A stretch of 54,712 nucleotides of DNA from Eubacteriales bacterium. Its GTDB lineage: Bacteria > Bacillota > Clostridia > Lachnospirales > Lachnospiraceae. How positions within the stretch are numbered: position 1 is the stretch's first letter; each line of letters begins with the position of its first letter. The notes below the pieces were generated by a model. The model saw only the letters and a list, made by a program, of their open reading frames with translations, was not told the DNA's origin and searched no databases. The stretch covers positions 1 to 54,712 of the forward strand of contig JAUNFZ010000012.1 in the NCBI GenBank assembly GCA_030524785.1, read 5' to 3'. Made by a program: the position numbers and the translations under genes. This document shows positions 1 to 9,171 of this stretch, one piece after another.

Positions 1-24
1 GCGGTTCTTCCAATCCCGGGGGCT

Positions 25-264
25 CTACTGCGCTTCTTCCAATCCTGGGACCCTGCTGCGGTATCCATGATCCAGCGGTCCACGGCCTGCGCCCAGGTCG
101 AGCCCGGCCTTTAATGCCCCCGTAAGATACTCTCTGGCCCATGCAACACTCTCATGCAGGGATTTCCCCCGGGCAAGCGCGCAGGCCTCCATTGTTTTTA
201 AATCCGCCTGTATTCCGGCCCCGCCGCTGCAGTCAGAGCCGGCAATGGTAAGTACTTTTTTCAT
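25..264 (-). pseudogene. thiD: Internally deleted thiD (HMP-phosphate kinase)
   Basis: The 79-residue product begins exactly like ThiD (IAGSDCSGGAGIQADLKTME, residues 7-26) and then jumps to the ThiD C-terminus (CALARGKSLHESVAWAREY onward, then LTGALKAGLDLG and GPLDHG). A normal ThiD is about 265 residues, so roughly 185 central residues are missing. The join lies at codons 27/28, near position 183, and stays in frame. The Rossmann/ribokinase core and the catalytic region are gone, so kinase activity is not expected. The ATG (264-262) overlaps the TGA of the HAD gene in an ATGA junction, the arrangement expected of an intact operon. Either a true deletion or an assembly collapse could explain it. 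Confidence 0.85.
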
Positions 265-944
265 ATGCTTTTTCCTCCCTTTCCCAAAAGAAAATCCCGC
301 AAACCGTCCATTTCTCCTTCAAATGATCTTATGGCATAATCGCCAAGCGCTGTAATTTCTCTCCACTGTGCCGCGGAAGATGCATCATACACACAGACTA
401 CCAAAAAGCCTGCTTCTTTTGCCGTTTTTACAGCGTGAAGGGCGTCTTCAAGCACAACGGTTTCTTCCTTTTTTACGCCAATCTTTTCTATCGCCTTCTC
501 AAAAATAAGAGGACTTTCCTTTCCTGCCCCAACCTCGGTGCAGGTCAGAATTTCCTCAAAATATTCCAGCAGCCCGTTTCTTTCCAGCGCCCTCTCGATG
601 GGGCGGCGGTCCGTCGCTGTAGCGACGCACATTCTTATCCCCATGCGTTTCATCTTTTCAAGACACATCCGCACCCCCGACTTGGCCGCCACGCGGTAAA
701 AGTATTCTTCTTCAACCATGCGGTTAATTTCCGCTACAATACCCGGCACGCTGCCGCCAATCCCATAGTGGTCCATATAATAGGCAGCAGCCTGTTCCAC
801 ACTCATAGAAGCGAACTTTTTATCCAAACCTTCCTCCGGTTCTATCCCCCGGCTTCTCAAATAATCCGAAGCAATGGTTTCCCAAATATACATGGAATCC
901 AACAGGGTTCCGTCGGCGTCAAATACAGCTCCTCTTATCTTCAT
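261..944 (-). CDS. HAD-superfamily phosphatase of the thi operon
   Basis: A 227-residue haloacid dehalogenase hydrolase of the beta-phosphoglucomutase-like group. Motif I is FDADGTLLDS (residues 8-17) with nucleophile D9 and acid D11; motif II is the ATATD stretch; motif III/IV is around VVLEDALHAV. The start at 944 is chosen because a GGAG lies a few bases upstream and its ATG overlaps the TGA of the thiE remnant (ATGA); an upstream in-frame reading would extend into thiE. Its position between thi genes behind a TPP riboswitch suggests it dephosphorylates a thiamine-pathway phosphate such as thiamine monophosphate; that is inference. It is the only gene in this operon that looks intact. Confidence 0.85.
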   Translation of the reverse strand: MKIRGAVFDADGTLLDSMYIWETIASDYLRSRGIEPEEGLDKKFASMSVEQAAAYYMDHYGIGGSVPGIVAEINRMVEEEYFYRVAAKSGVRMCLEKMKRMGIRMCVATATDRRPIERALERNGLLEYFEEILTCTEVGAGKESPLIFEKAIEKIGVKKEETVVLEDALHAVKTAKEAGFLVVCVYDASSAAQWREITALGDYAIRSFEGEMDGLRDFLLGKGGKSI

Positions 945-1347
945 TTTTTTATCATCTCCATTGACAGTTCCCTCAGTATTACGCACTCCTGCCGGATATC
1001 CCGGGCCGCAAAAATGGCCGACACCAGCGCCACGCCGTCGATCCCCGTTTGGGAGAGCTTAGGAAGATTTTCTCTGCCAATTCCTCCTATGGCACATACG
1101 GGAATATGAACGACGCTGCAGATTTCTCTGAGCGTATCGCGGGACACGTAGTCTGCATCTGCCTTAGTAGAGGTGGAAAATACCGCCCCAACTCCCAGAT
1201 AATCAGCTCCGCTCTTTTCCGCCTGCACTGCCTGCTGCACTGTCTGAGCCGATACGCCGATGATTTTATCTTCTCCCAGGTACTCTCTCACCTGCAGCAC
1301 ATCCATATCGCTCTGTCCTTCACATTTTCCAGCATTTCTTTTAACAT
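941..1347 (-). pseudogene. thiE: thiM start fused out of frame to 3' half of thiE
   Basis: A good ribosome site (AAAGGAG) precedes an ATG at 1347-1345 that reads MLKEMLENVKDRA, the usual opening of hydroxyethylthiazole kinase ThiM. Within about 14 codons the DNA switches to thiE: in another frame it reads GQSDMDVLQVREYLG and runs to the normal ThiE C-terminus (GADYLGVGAVF, CAIGGI, GVALVSAIF). The thiM frame stops at 1288 after 19 codons. The thiE part could start at the ATG at 1306 and give 121 residues, but a complete ThiE is about 210, and the missing N-terminal half of the TIM barrel carries substrate-binding residues. Almost all of thiM and the first part of thiE are therefore lost. Treated as a pseudogene. 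Confidence 0.8.
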
Positions 1348-1400
1348 ATGAATCTCCTTTCAGCTAACTTCTTCTCTGCGAGGTGCGCATCCTATGATAT

Positions 1401-1437
1401 AAAAAGCGGGAGATACCTGTTCTGATATCTCCCGCTT
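1401..1437 (-). terminator. Intrinsic terminator of the TPP riboswitch
   Basis: A 12-bp perfect stem (AAGCGGGAGATA against TATCTCCCGCTT) with a short loop, followed on the minus strand by a T-run. It lies between the TPP aptamer and the thiM start codon, so it is the expected expression platform: TPP bound, transcription stops. Confidence 0.85.
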
Positions 1438-1446
1438 ATACTTCGT

Positions 1447-1528
1447 CTTCCTACGTTGGCATTATCCAAATCAGGTTAAAGGGTCGAAGTTTGATTACTT
1501 CCTCTCAGCCTGCTCCACAAGCTCCCCT
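1447..1528 (-). promoter_or_regulatory. TPP (thi-box) riboswitch aptamer
   Basis: Read on the minus strand it shows the conserved thi-box pieces in order: GGGGAGC, GGCTGAGAGG, ACCCTTTAACCTGAT, TGGATAATGCCAACGTAGG. These match the two ligand-binding arms of the TPP aptamer. It stands directly upstream of the terminator and thi genes, so thiamine pyrophosphate should repress this operon. Confidence 0.95.
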
Positions 1529-1598
1529 GCATATTCAGTTTTCATTTTCCAGGCTCATTTACCGCCCGAAGGTCTTCTCCGCCTTACAGCAAAACCAT

Positions 1599-2669
1599 TT
1601 ATTTTACTTCCACTGTCCAGCCGTGGATATCCTCGATCTTTCCAAGCTGAATCCCCGTCACAGTGTCATACAGTTTCTGGCTGACCGGACCAATACCGCC
1701 GTCTTTAATCTGGAATACGTCATTTTCATAGCGAAGATGACCCACCGGAGAAATAACCGCTGCCGTACCGCTTCCCCATACTTCCTCCAGGGCGCCGCTC
1801 TTTGCAGCCTCCACCAGCTCGTCCACGGAAATGCGGCGTTCTTCCACAGGAAGTCCCCATTCTTTGCAGAGCGCAATGCATGTATTTCTTGTAACACCCG
1901 GAAGAATACTTCCGTTTAACATCGGCGTTACCACCGTGCCGTTTATCTTGAAGAAAATATTCATAGCGCCGACTTCTTCAATATATTTTCTCTCCACACC
2001 GTCCAGCCAGAGAACCTGGGAATATCCTTCCTCGTGAGCTTTAATCTGCGCAGCCAGAGACGCCACATAGTTGCCGCCGGTTTTGGCTTCGCCGATACCG
2101 CCGCGAACAGCTCTTACATATTCGTCCTCAATCCAGATTTTCACCGGGTCAAGTCCCTCCGGATAATAAGCACCTACCGGAGAAAGAATAATGATAAACT
2201 TATACGTGTCAGAGGGACGCACCCCAAGGAACGGATCCGTTGCGATCACAAACGGACGGATGTACAGGGATGTGCCGGGTTTTGTGGGGATCCATGCCTG
2301 ATCCAATTTTACCAGCGTCTTTAATGCATTCAGGAAATCATCCTCAGGAATCTGCGGAATCTCCAGACGCTTATTGGAATTGTTGGCACGCTCAATATTT
2401 TTATCCGGACGGAACAGAAGGATCCTTCCGTCCTCAGTTTTATAAGCCTTTAATCCCTCAAACATCTCCTGGCCATAATGAAATACCATGGCGGAAGGAT
2501 CAAGCGCAATCGGCTGATAGGGCATAATCTCGGGATCATGCCAGCCCTTTCCCTTTGTATACTCCATCACATACATATGATCCGTAAAGATCGTTCCGAA
2601 TACCAGCGGATTATCCTTTTCAGGAAGCGGCTTCGGATTTGTAGTTTTGGTGATTTTAATGTCTAACAT
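1599..2669 (-). CDS. ilvE: Branched-chain amino acid aminotransferase
   Basis: A full-length 356-residue fold-type IV PLP enzyme that interconverts leucine, isoleucine and valine with their 2-oxo acids, using glutamate/2-oxoglutarate. The PLP lysine is K196 in GIGEAKTGGNYVAS. The phosphate-cup region around GSGTAAVISPVG and the N-terminal MVFHYGQEMFEGLKAY stretch match the family. A GAGGAGG site precedes the ATG. It follows gdhA by 34 bp on the same strand, which would link glutamate supply and transamination in one transcript. No clear terminator separates its stop codon from the thi riboswitch. Confidence 0.95.
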   Translation of the reverse strand: MLDIKITKTTNPKPLPEKDNPLVFGTIFTDHMYVMEYTKGKGWHDPEIMPYQPIALDPSAMVFHYGQEMFEGLKAYKTEDGRILLFRPDKNIERANNSNKRLEIPQIPEDDFLNALKTLVKLDQAWIPTKPGTSLYIRPFVIATDPFLGVRPSDTYKFIIILSPVGAYYPEGLDPVKIWIEDEYVRAVRGGIGEAKTGGNYVASLAAQIKAHEEGYSQVLWLDGVERKYIEEVGAMNIFFKINGTVVTPMLNGSILPGVTRNTCIALCKEWGLPVEERRISVDELVEAAKSGALEEVWGSGTAAVISPVGHLRYENDVFQIKDGGIGPVSQKLYDTVTGIQLGKIEDIHGWTVEVK

Positions 2670-2703
2670 CTTTTCATCCTCCTCGCCTGTAAAACAGATT
2701 TTT

Positions 2704-4162
<1,459 letters not shown>

Positions 4163-4217
4163 GATTTTTTCTTATTTCACAATACAGATAATATAGATAA
4201 CTCTGATTCGTTTTTTT

Positions 4218-4249
4218 AATCAAAGCCCTGCCAAATCAGCAGGGCTTTG
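4218..4249 (-). terminator. Terminator after the SH3 gene
   Basis: An 11-bp perfect stem (CAAAGCCCTGC/GCAGGGCTTTG) with a 7-base loop, about 20 bases beyond the stop of the SH3-domain gene. The T-tail on the minus strand is poor, so efficiency is uncertain. Confidence 0.6.
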
Positions 4250-4270
4250 TCAATATTTCTTTCTTCTCTA

Positions 4271-5344
4271 TCAGGCCGCAGCTCCATCCTCTGCATACCC
4301 GTCTTCTGCCGCTCCGTCCTCTAAAGCTTCATCTTCCGCTGCTCCGTCTTCCACGGCCCCATCGTCCGACGTTCCGTCCTCTGCCGCCGCAGGCGCAAAA
4401 TAGTCAGCTTCCGATTCCGACTGAGCCTGCTCCGGTGTGGAGAGGAACTCGCTCTTTACGTATGCCGTCTGTCCGTTGTAATCGATCTGCGTCCATCCGT
4501 CATCCGTCTCACTAATCTTCGTCACCGTCTCGCCAATATACAGGCCGCCCAGTATTTCCGCCTCTGTGCTGGCTTCCGCCCGGACATATACCTCATCGTT
4601 TGCAACCATCTCAGAAGAATCCCCTGCAGAACCCTCCACACTGTTTTCACCCTGGGAATTTCCATAGGTATTCATAAATTCCTTCAATGCCGGATCCGAG
4701 TCCTCAGCCGCCTTGCACTCCTCCTGTACGGAGGCAATCAGATTCTGCACTTCTGTGCTGGCTGTGGTTTCCTCCACGAACTGTTTTGCCTGCGCGTCGC
4801 TCTCCGCGTCTGCTATGTAAAGGGTGCCGTCCTCATTTGTCTTCAGATAAAACTGTGTCAGACTGGGCACATACGTATCGATATCCTTCACTTTTCCATC
4901 GTAGCATACATACACAACATAGCTGCCTGACGCCGGACCTTCCTTGGAGTATGTCTTAATATTGCTGTAACTCTCCACATAACTGTTTGCCGTGTCCTGA
5001 CCGCCGGTCTCCGGATCGAGTTTCTGAAGTGTCGCCGTATCGCCGTTGGTTCTTGCAGAATAATAAGAAGTCATGGTAGTCAAAACTTTTCCGTCGTTCT
5101 GTATCAGGCTTCCCGTGTCCACCGGAGCATTTGTCTCGACAATCACATCACTCGTTTTCTCCGTCGCAGTCTCTGCCTCTGTCACTTTTTCTGTTTCCTG
5201 CGTCTTTGGCAATGGGCTTCCGCCGCTGGCAATATTGCTAATGGCTCTGATGCCGATGATCGCAACTGCCAATACCAAAATCAGCGCAAGTCCCAATAGT
5301 ATGTAGCGCAGATTATCAGAAATCCATTCTCTGATAGTATCCAT
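4271..5344 (-). CDS. Membrane-anchored SH3-domain protein
   Basis: 357 residues. A single membrane helix at about residues 13-33 (YILLGLALILVLAVAIIGI) follows a short cytoplasmic N-terminus. Then comes a Ser/Thr/Glu-rich linker, a central region without a recognised domain (about 85-235), and a bacterial SH3 domain (about 245-305, with VYVRAEASTEAEILGGLYIGE and the W of GWTQIDYNG). The C-terminal 50 residues are an acidic AEDGA/VEDGA repeat. Bacterial SH3 domains often bind cell-wall peptides, so a wall-associated role is likely; the exact function is unknown. It appears monocistronic. Confidence 0.75.
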   Translation of the reverse strand: MDTIREWISDNLRYILLGLALILVLAVAIIGIRAISNIASGGSPLPKTQETEKVTEAETATEKTSDVIVETNAPVDTGSLIQNDGKVLTTMTSYYSARTNGDTATLQKLDPETGGQDTANSYVESYSNIKTYSKEGPASGSYVVYVCYDGKVKDIDTYVPSLTQFYLKTNEDGTLYIADAESDAQAKQFVEETTASTEVQNLIASVQEECKAAEDSDPALKEFMNTYGNSQGENSVEGSAGDSSEMVANDEVYVRAEASTEAEILGGLYIGETVTKISETDDGWTQIDYNGQTAYVKSEFLSTPEQAQSESEADYFAPAAAEDGTSDDGAVEDGAAEDEALEDGAAEDGYAEDGAAA

Positions 5345-5379
5345 TCCGCTTTTCCTCCGTTTTCTTTTTCACCTTCCAA

Positions 5380-5452
5380 CACACCTGGAGGGATTCGAAC
5401 CCCCGACACGTGGTACCGGAAACCACTGCTCTATCCCCTGAGCTACAGGTGC
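5380..5452 (-). tRNA. tRNA-Arg (anticodon CCG)
   Basis: A complete 73-base cloverleaf: acceptor GCACCTG/CAGGTGT, D arm GCTC/GAGC, anticodon stem GTGGT/ACCAC with loop TTCCGGT (anticodon CCG, reading CGG), and T arm with the GGTTCGAATCC consensus. CCA is not encoded. Confidence 0.95.
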
Positions 5453-5480
5453 TCAGCACTGCCTGGCAGTACCACTAAGC

Positions 5481-5509
5481 ATAATACTACAAAATATACA
5501 AAAAGTCAA
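5481..5509 (-). promoter_or_regulatory. Promoter of tRNA-Arg
   Basis: TTGACT, 17-base spacer, TATTAT on the minus strand, about 30 bases upstream of the mature tRNA 5' end. Confidence 0.8.
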
Positions 5510-5635
5510 GGAATCCGCCCTGACCTTTTGTAGTTTTTCAGCCTTTTTCTGTTTTCATATCCTGTTTTCGCGGACAGCCAGCCAGACGGGTGTGCGCGCA
5601 CGTCCCCCTGGCGGCTGCTCTGATTTCTTTGTTTT

Positions 5636-6523
5636 TCACATGCTCAGCCGGTGAAGATCCCGCCGGTAAAAGTAAATTTCATCTGAAAGGTATTCCTCCT
5701 CGTCCACCTCATTGCGGTTGATCTCCCTCACCATTGCCTGAAGTTCTTCCTTTTTCATTGGAATAGATTCCGGCACAATGATGCACTCGTGAATACTGCT
5801 GGGAAGTACCCAGAAATTGCCGCCAAGCCTGTCACCGATCTTTTTCAGTACAGAGTCAAACAGAATACACGCTGCACCGAACGCACCGTCTTTATTGGAA
5901 AGAACATACATCGGCTGGCGCTGTGCTTTCTTTTCCGGCGCCAGATCCTCCATATGATACCGGGAAAGAACGCTGTCCATGCTCAAAAATTCCTCAGGCT
6001 GCAGGCGCAGGGTATTTTCCCTGGCTGCCGCAAAAAGTTCTTCCTCCGTTACACGCCAGCTTTTCCGATGGCTTTCATACACCAGAATGGTGCCGTTTCC
6101 CAGCATATTGTCCTCAAACCTATAATACACCACCATCTCCAAATTGAGAAACGGCCGATGCGGTATCCTTTTTAAAAGTTCCTCATTCCTTGCCCGGTTA
6201 ATCAGCCGGCAGGCCAGGTTGCTGCGCACTTTTTCAAAATCGGCGTAGAAGGCAGTGTCAAAGGGCAGCTTCACCTGACTTTTGTGGTATATGTTTTCTA
6301 TACAGTCAAGAATCTCCGGCATAGTCATTCCATTGCAGTACTCTCTGTAAAAATCATTCACATAAATCGTCGGTGCTATCCCGCTGTCCCTTTCACTGAC
6401 GGACAGCCCATCCAGAATTACAGAATTGTTTTTCATGATCTGATGTATCTGAACCTGCACCTCCTCTCCCAGTCTTTCCTGCATTCCATTTTTTACAAAA
6501 CAGACAAAATCCTCGTAATTCAA
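5636..6523 (-). CDS. DUF5688 family protein
   Basis: 295 residues, soluble, with no signal peptide or membrane helix. The opening MNYEDFVCFVKNGMQERLG and the later stretch around DGAFGAACILFDSVL resemble the DUF5688 family, which occurs in many copies in Lachnospiraceae and has no established function. It is monocistronic, with a strong promoter about 90 bases upstream. The family call is from memory of the pattern; the biochemical role is unknown. Confidence 0.75.
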   Translation of the reverse strand: MNYEDFVCFVKNGMQERLGEEVQVQIHQIMKNNSVILDGLSVSERDSGIAPTIYVNDFYREYCNGMTMPEILDCIENIYHKSQVKLPFDTAFYADFEKVRSNLACRLINRARNEELLKRIPHRPFLNLEMVVYYRFEDNMLGNGTILVYESHRKSWRVTEEELFAAARENTLRLQPEEFLSMDSVLSRYHMEDLAPEKKAQRQPMYVLSNKDGAFGAACILFDSVLKKIGDRLGGNFWVLPSSIHECIIVPESIPMKKEELQAMVREINRNEVDEEEYLSDEIYFYRRDLHRLSM

Positions 6524-6613
6524 ATAATCATCCTTTCTGTATTAAATTTTATAAAACCTTTGGGGATTTGTGTGCGAACGCACCAGAATCTATTTTGAAG
6601 TTTTATGTCACTG

Positions 6614-6642
6614 ATTATATCATACTATCCACACAAACGCAA
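6614..6642 (-). promoter_or_regulatory. Promoter of the DUF5688 gene
   Basis: TTGCGT, 17-base spacer, TATAAT on the minus strand. Confidence 0.75.
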
Positions 6643-6746
6643 GTGTTTTTATTTCTTTTTCTCTCATTCATTGGACACATTATATCAAATCAGGTCAGTC
6701 GCGCCAATTTCTGACCCGATTGGAATCAGAAATTGAATCTGCTGAC

Positions 6747-7613
6747 TTATAATTGTTCGAGTACCTTTCCAATATCTGCATTGATACAGATGGAGCGTTT
6801 GCTGATTTCCTTTGGCGCGCAGGCTTCCCCCAAATTTACGCAGACATAGACTGCCTGTGGATTCTCCGCCGTCATACGCCAGAAAGAAAATTTCACTATG
6901 CCCGGGGTGTTTGCGCCAACCCCAAGTTCCAAAAACAAAATATGCAAGTTTTTATGCCGCCTGATAAAATCCTCATAGCGGCTCGCTGCCGCATACCAGC
7001 CCTCGTCCTGCACAAAAGAATCATCACACCGCAGATTCATTGTCATAGGCGCGCCGCAGACGGGACATTTGGGGATTAATTCTGATGGGATTTTCAAATT
7101 CTTCTGTGCTGCAACCATCCGGCGTACACTTTCTTCATTATCATAAGTTTTATCGTGGCAGGCTTTGGAACATTGCCAGAGTCCGTAATCGCCCTGCGTG
7201 TAGAACAGGCGCTTTTTATCAAAGCCTGCAAGCTGAAATTGATGGTCAACATTTGTAGTTAAGACAAAATAGTCCTTATCCTTCACAATATTCAGTAAAT
7301 CCGTATAGGGCTTTCCTGCCTCTACATCATAACGGTTGACATAAATGTGTTTCGACCACCACGCCCAATATTCTTCGGGTGTTTCATAGGGATAAAAGCC
7401 ACCCGAATACATATCGGAAAATCCGTATTTTTCACAAAAATCCGCAAAATATCTCTCAAAGCGTTCCCCACTGTAAGAAAAACCCGCCGCCGCAGACATT
7501 CCTGCTCCTGCGCCAATTATAATGGCGTCTGCATTTTCTATTTCGTGTTTTAACCTGCCCATCTGCTCTGAGTAACTCTCGGTAGATGTTGCAGTCAAGT
7601 TCCTTAAAAACAT
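6747..7613 (-). CDS. Class-M-like sirtuin (NAD-dependent ADP-ribosyltransferase type)
   Basis: 288 residues with a sirtuin fold: NAD-binding GAGAGMSAAAG (residues 34-44), TTNVDHQF (119-126), and a zinc tetrad C148, C152, C183, C186. The usual catalytic His is replaced by Gln (YTQGDYG, Q140), while N121 is kept. This combination and the RFERYF..YGFSDMYSGGFYP stretch resemble the SirTM class, which ADP-ribosylates lipoylated carrier proteins in some pathogens. SirTM genes usually sit beside a macrodomain gene, GcvH-L and a lipoate ligase; none is visible here. The start at 7613 is chosen because GAGGTGG lies about 8 bases upstream; a further upstream ATG lacks one. It is downstream of and co-oriented with the MBL-fold gene. 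Confidence 0.8.
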   Translation of the reverse strand: MFLRNLTATSTESYSEQMGRLKHEIENADAIIIGAGAGMSAAAGFSYSGERFERYFADFCEKYGFSDMYSGGFYPYETPEEYWAWWSKHIYVNRYDVEAGKPYTDLLNIVKDKDYFVLTTNVDHQFQLAGFDKKRLFYTQGDYGLWQCSKACHDKTYDNEESVRRMVAAQKNLKIPSELIPKCPVCGAPMTMNLRCDDSFVQDEGWYAAASRYEDFIRRHKNLHILFLELGVGANTPGIVKFSFWRMTAENPQAVYVCVNLGEACAPKEISKRSICINADIGKVLEQL

Positions 7614-7682
7614 TGAAAACCACCTCGATTTCACTTTATTTAAATGAAGCGGGACCGCCGTATCGACAGCCCCGCCACCGCA

Positions 7683-8474
7683 CTAAGCAAAGAAAAATCC
7701 TGCCGTCATATCCAGATAGTTCTGACCGCTGTATGCGGGATACTCCTTCTGCACCTCTGCCTTAAAGGTGTCTGCATCAGCACAATTTGCCGCAATCTTT
7801 TTCAGATTTTCAAGATAGTCGATTTTTGTCTGTGCATCTTTCAAGTCCTCCGGTGTGTAGTGCGAGGTCAGAATCAGGTCATAGCCCTTTTCGATATAAC
7901 TTTGGAGTTCTGCGATAATTCCGTCAGCGTGACCTGCGCCCGCAACAATGGAGTGGCAATCGTGTCCGAGCATATGCGTGTAAACGGCGTTGATTTCAGG
8001 AATTACAATATCAAAAGCCTCTGCGGTCTGCTTAATTTCAAAATCAATACCACCGATTGTCACCTTGCCTTCTTTAATGATATTGGTAATCTTGTGAATA
8101 GAGTTGTCGAAAATCTCTCCAAATGCGCCTGTGAATTTATCAACCAAAGCCTTACCACCGCCGTTTTCGGAATAGTCTACGGCATTTTGAGTGGCATATT
8201 TGGGAACATCAGGAAGGAAGGCAGCACCTGCGCCGTGGTAAGCAACGAACATTCCCGCAACCTCAACATTTTCAAGATATTCGGTGAGCTCCTTAATGTT
8301 GTCAAAAAAACAGGGGGATTCAATGACTACAGCCTTGCCGTTTTTTTCAACGATAAATACTTCATCGTCAATGAAATCATTCGTCTTATAGGCGTGCAGT
8401 TTGATACCTCCGAAATCGTAAACATTCATTTCCCCTTTGTCGAGTTTTACAGTTGTAAATGTGTTCTTATTCAT
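7683..8474 (-). CDS. MBL-fold-like protein with a degenerate metal site
   Basis: 263 residues. Length and order of elements (an early strand pair, VVIESPCFFDNIKELTEYL, a later GHDCHS, then LILTSHYTPEDL) resemble metallo-beta-lactamase-fold hydrolases. The HxHxDH signature, however, is replaced by VAYHGAGAAF near residues 78-87 with a single His. Without that motif a standard dinuclear zinc site is unlikely. It is the first gene of a likely two-gene unit with the sirtuin, divergent from hxlR, which probably regulates it. Function unknown. Confidence 0.6.
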   Translation of the reverse strand: MNKNTFTTVKLDKGEMNVYDFGGIKLHAYKTNDFIDDEVFIVEKNGKAVVIESPCFFDNIKELTEYLENVEVAGMFVAYHGAGAAFLPDVPKYATQNAVDYSENGGGKALVDKFTGAFGEIFDNSIHKITNIIKEGKVTIGGIDFEIKQTAEAFDIVIPEINAVYTHMLGHDCHSIVAGAGHADGIIAELQSYIEKGYDLILTSHYTPEDLKDAQTKIDYLENLKKIAANCADADTFKAEVQKEYPAYSGQNYLDMTAGFFFA

Positions 8475-8551
8475 AATGATAGCCTCCGTATTTTATTATT
8501 GTTGTTTTGCTTTAAGCTTCGCAGCGGCCGTTCTTTGTAGCTCTTGACTAT

Positions 8552-8579
8552 ATTATACGAATGGCAGTTTCAAGTGTAA
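8552..8579 (-). promoter_or_regulatory. Promoter of the MBL-like/sirtuin unit
   Basis: TTACAC, 16-base spacer, TATAAT on the minus strand. It lies in the region shared with hxlR. Nearby half-repeats (TAGTTACC, CAGTTACC at about 8601-8632) could be HxlR sites. Confidence 0.65.
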
Positions 8580-8647
8580 AGTAAGCACTTTATTGTGGTG
8601 TAGTTACCGAAATGATACTATTGGACAGTTACCAAGCCGATTTCGAT

Positions 8648-8676
8648 TTGAAAGATTGATTATTTTAAGATAGTAT
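8648..8676 (+). promoter_or_regulatory. Promoter of hxlR
   Basis: TTGAAA, 17-base spacer, TAGTAT on the plus strand, about 50 bases before the hxlR start. Confidence 0.65.
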
Positions 8677-8726
8677 GGTACAATTTTATACAAAGTTTCT
8701 GATAGAAACAATTGATAGGAGATGAT

Positions 8727-9065
8727 ATGATGAGCGAACAAAAACCAGTAAAGGAATTGCCTGCCTGTCCTGTGGAAACGACCTTAACTTTAATTGGCGA
8801 TAAGTGGAAAGTGTTGATTTTGCGGGACTTACTCCCTGGCACAAAACGCTTTGGAGAATTAAAAAAATCCATAGGCAGCGTATCCCAAAAGGTGCTGACC
8901 GCCCAACTTCGTGATATGGAAACAAATGGTCTTGTCCGCCGTAAAGTATATGCGGAAGTTCCGCCGAGGGTAGAATATTCTCTGACTGATTTAGGTAAGA
9001 GCCTGAAACCTATCCTTGACGCTATGCGAAATTGGGGAGAGGAATATAAAGCATCTATGAATTGA
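8727..9065 (+). CDS. HxlR-family winged-helix regulator
   Basis: 112 residues. The signature CPVETTLTLIGDKWKVLILRDL with its conserved N-terminal Cys is followed by a winged helix (RFGELKKSIGSVSQKVLTAQL, then VPPRVEYSLTDLGKSL). HxlR proteins sense aldehydes, quinones or oxidants, often through that Cys. The start uses the ATG 5 bases after AGGAG; the next ATG three bases on is an alternative. It is divergent from the MBL-like/sirtuin unit, the likely target. Confidence 0.9.
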   Translation: MMSEQKPVKELPACPVETTLTLIGDKWKVLILRDLLPGTKRFGELKKSIGSVSQKVLTAQLRDMETNGLVRRKVYAEVPPRVEYSLTDLGKSLKPILDAMRNWGEEYKASMN

Positions 9066-9104
9066 ATTTTTTGTTTTGCGAATGTGCAGTTTTCTATTTT
9101 GAAG

Positions 9105-9150
9105 AAAGCCAGCGTAAGAAGCATTTCTGCTCCAACGCTGGCTTTTGCTT
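9105..9150. terminator. Bidirectional terminator between hxlR and prfA
   Basis: An 11-bp perfect stem (AAAGCCAGCGT/ACGCTGGCTTT) with a 19-base loop, T-rich on the plus-strand side and moderately so on the minus-strand side. It ends the convergent hxlR and prfA transcripts. Confidence 0.8.
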
Positions 9151-9171
9151 TTGCCTTTACCCTATCGTTTT

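Noticed and set aside
435-1351. Plus-strand frames across the thi operon
   Set aside because: Antisense to the HAD gene and the thiE remnant, with no family features.
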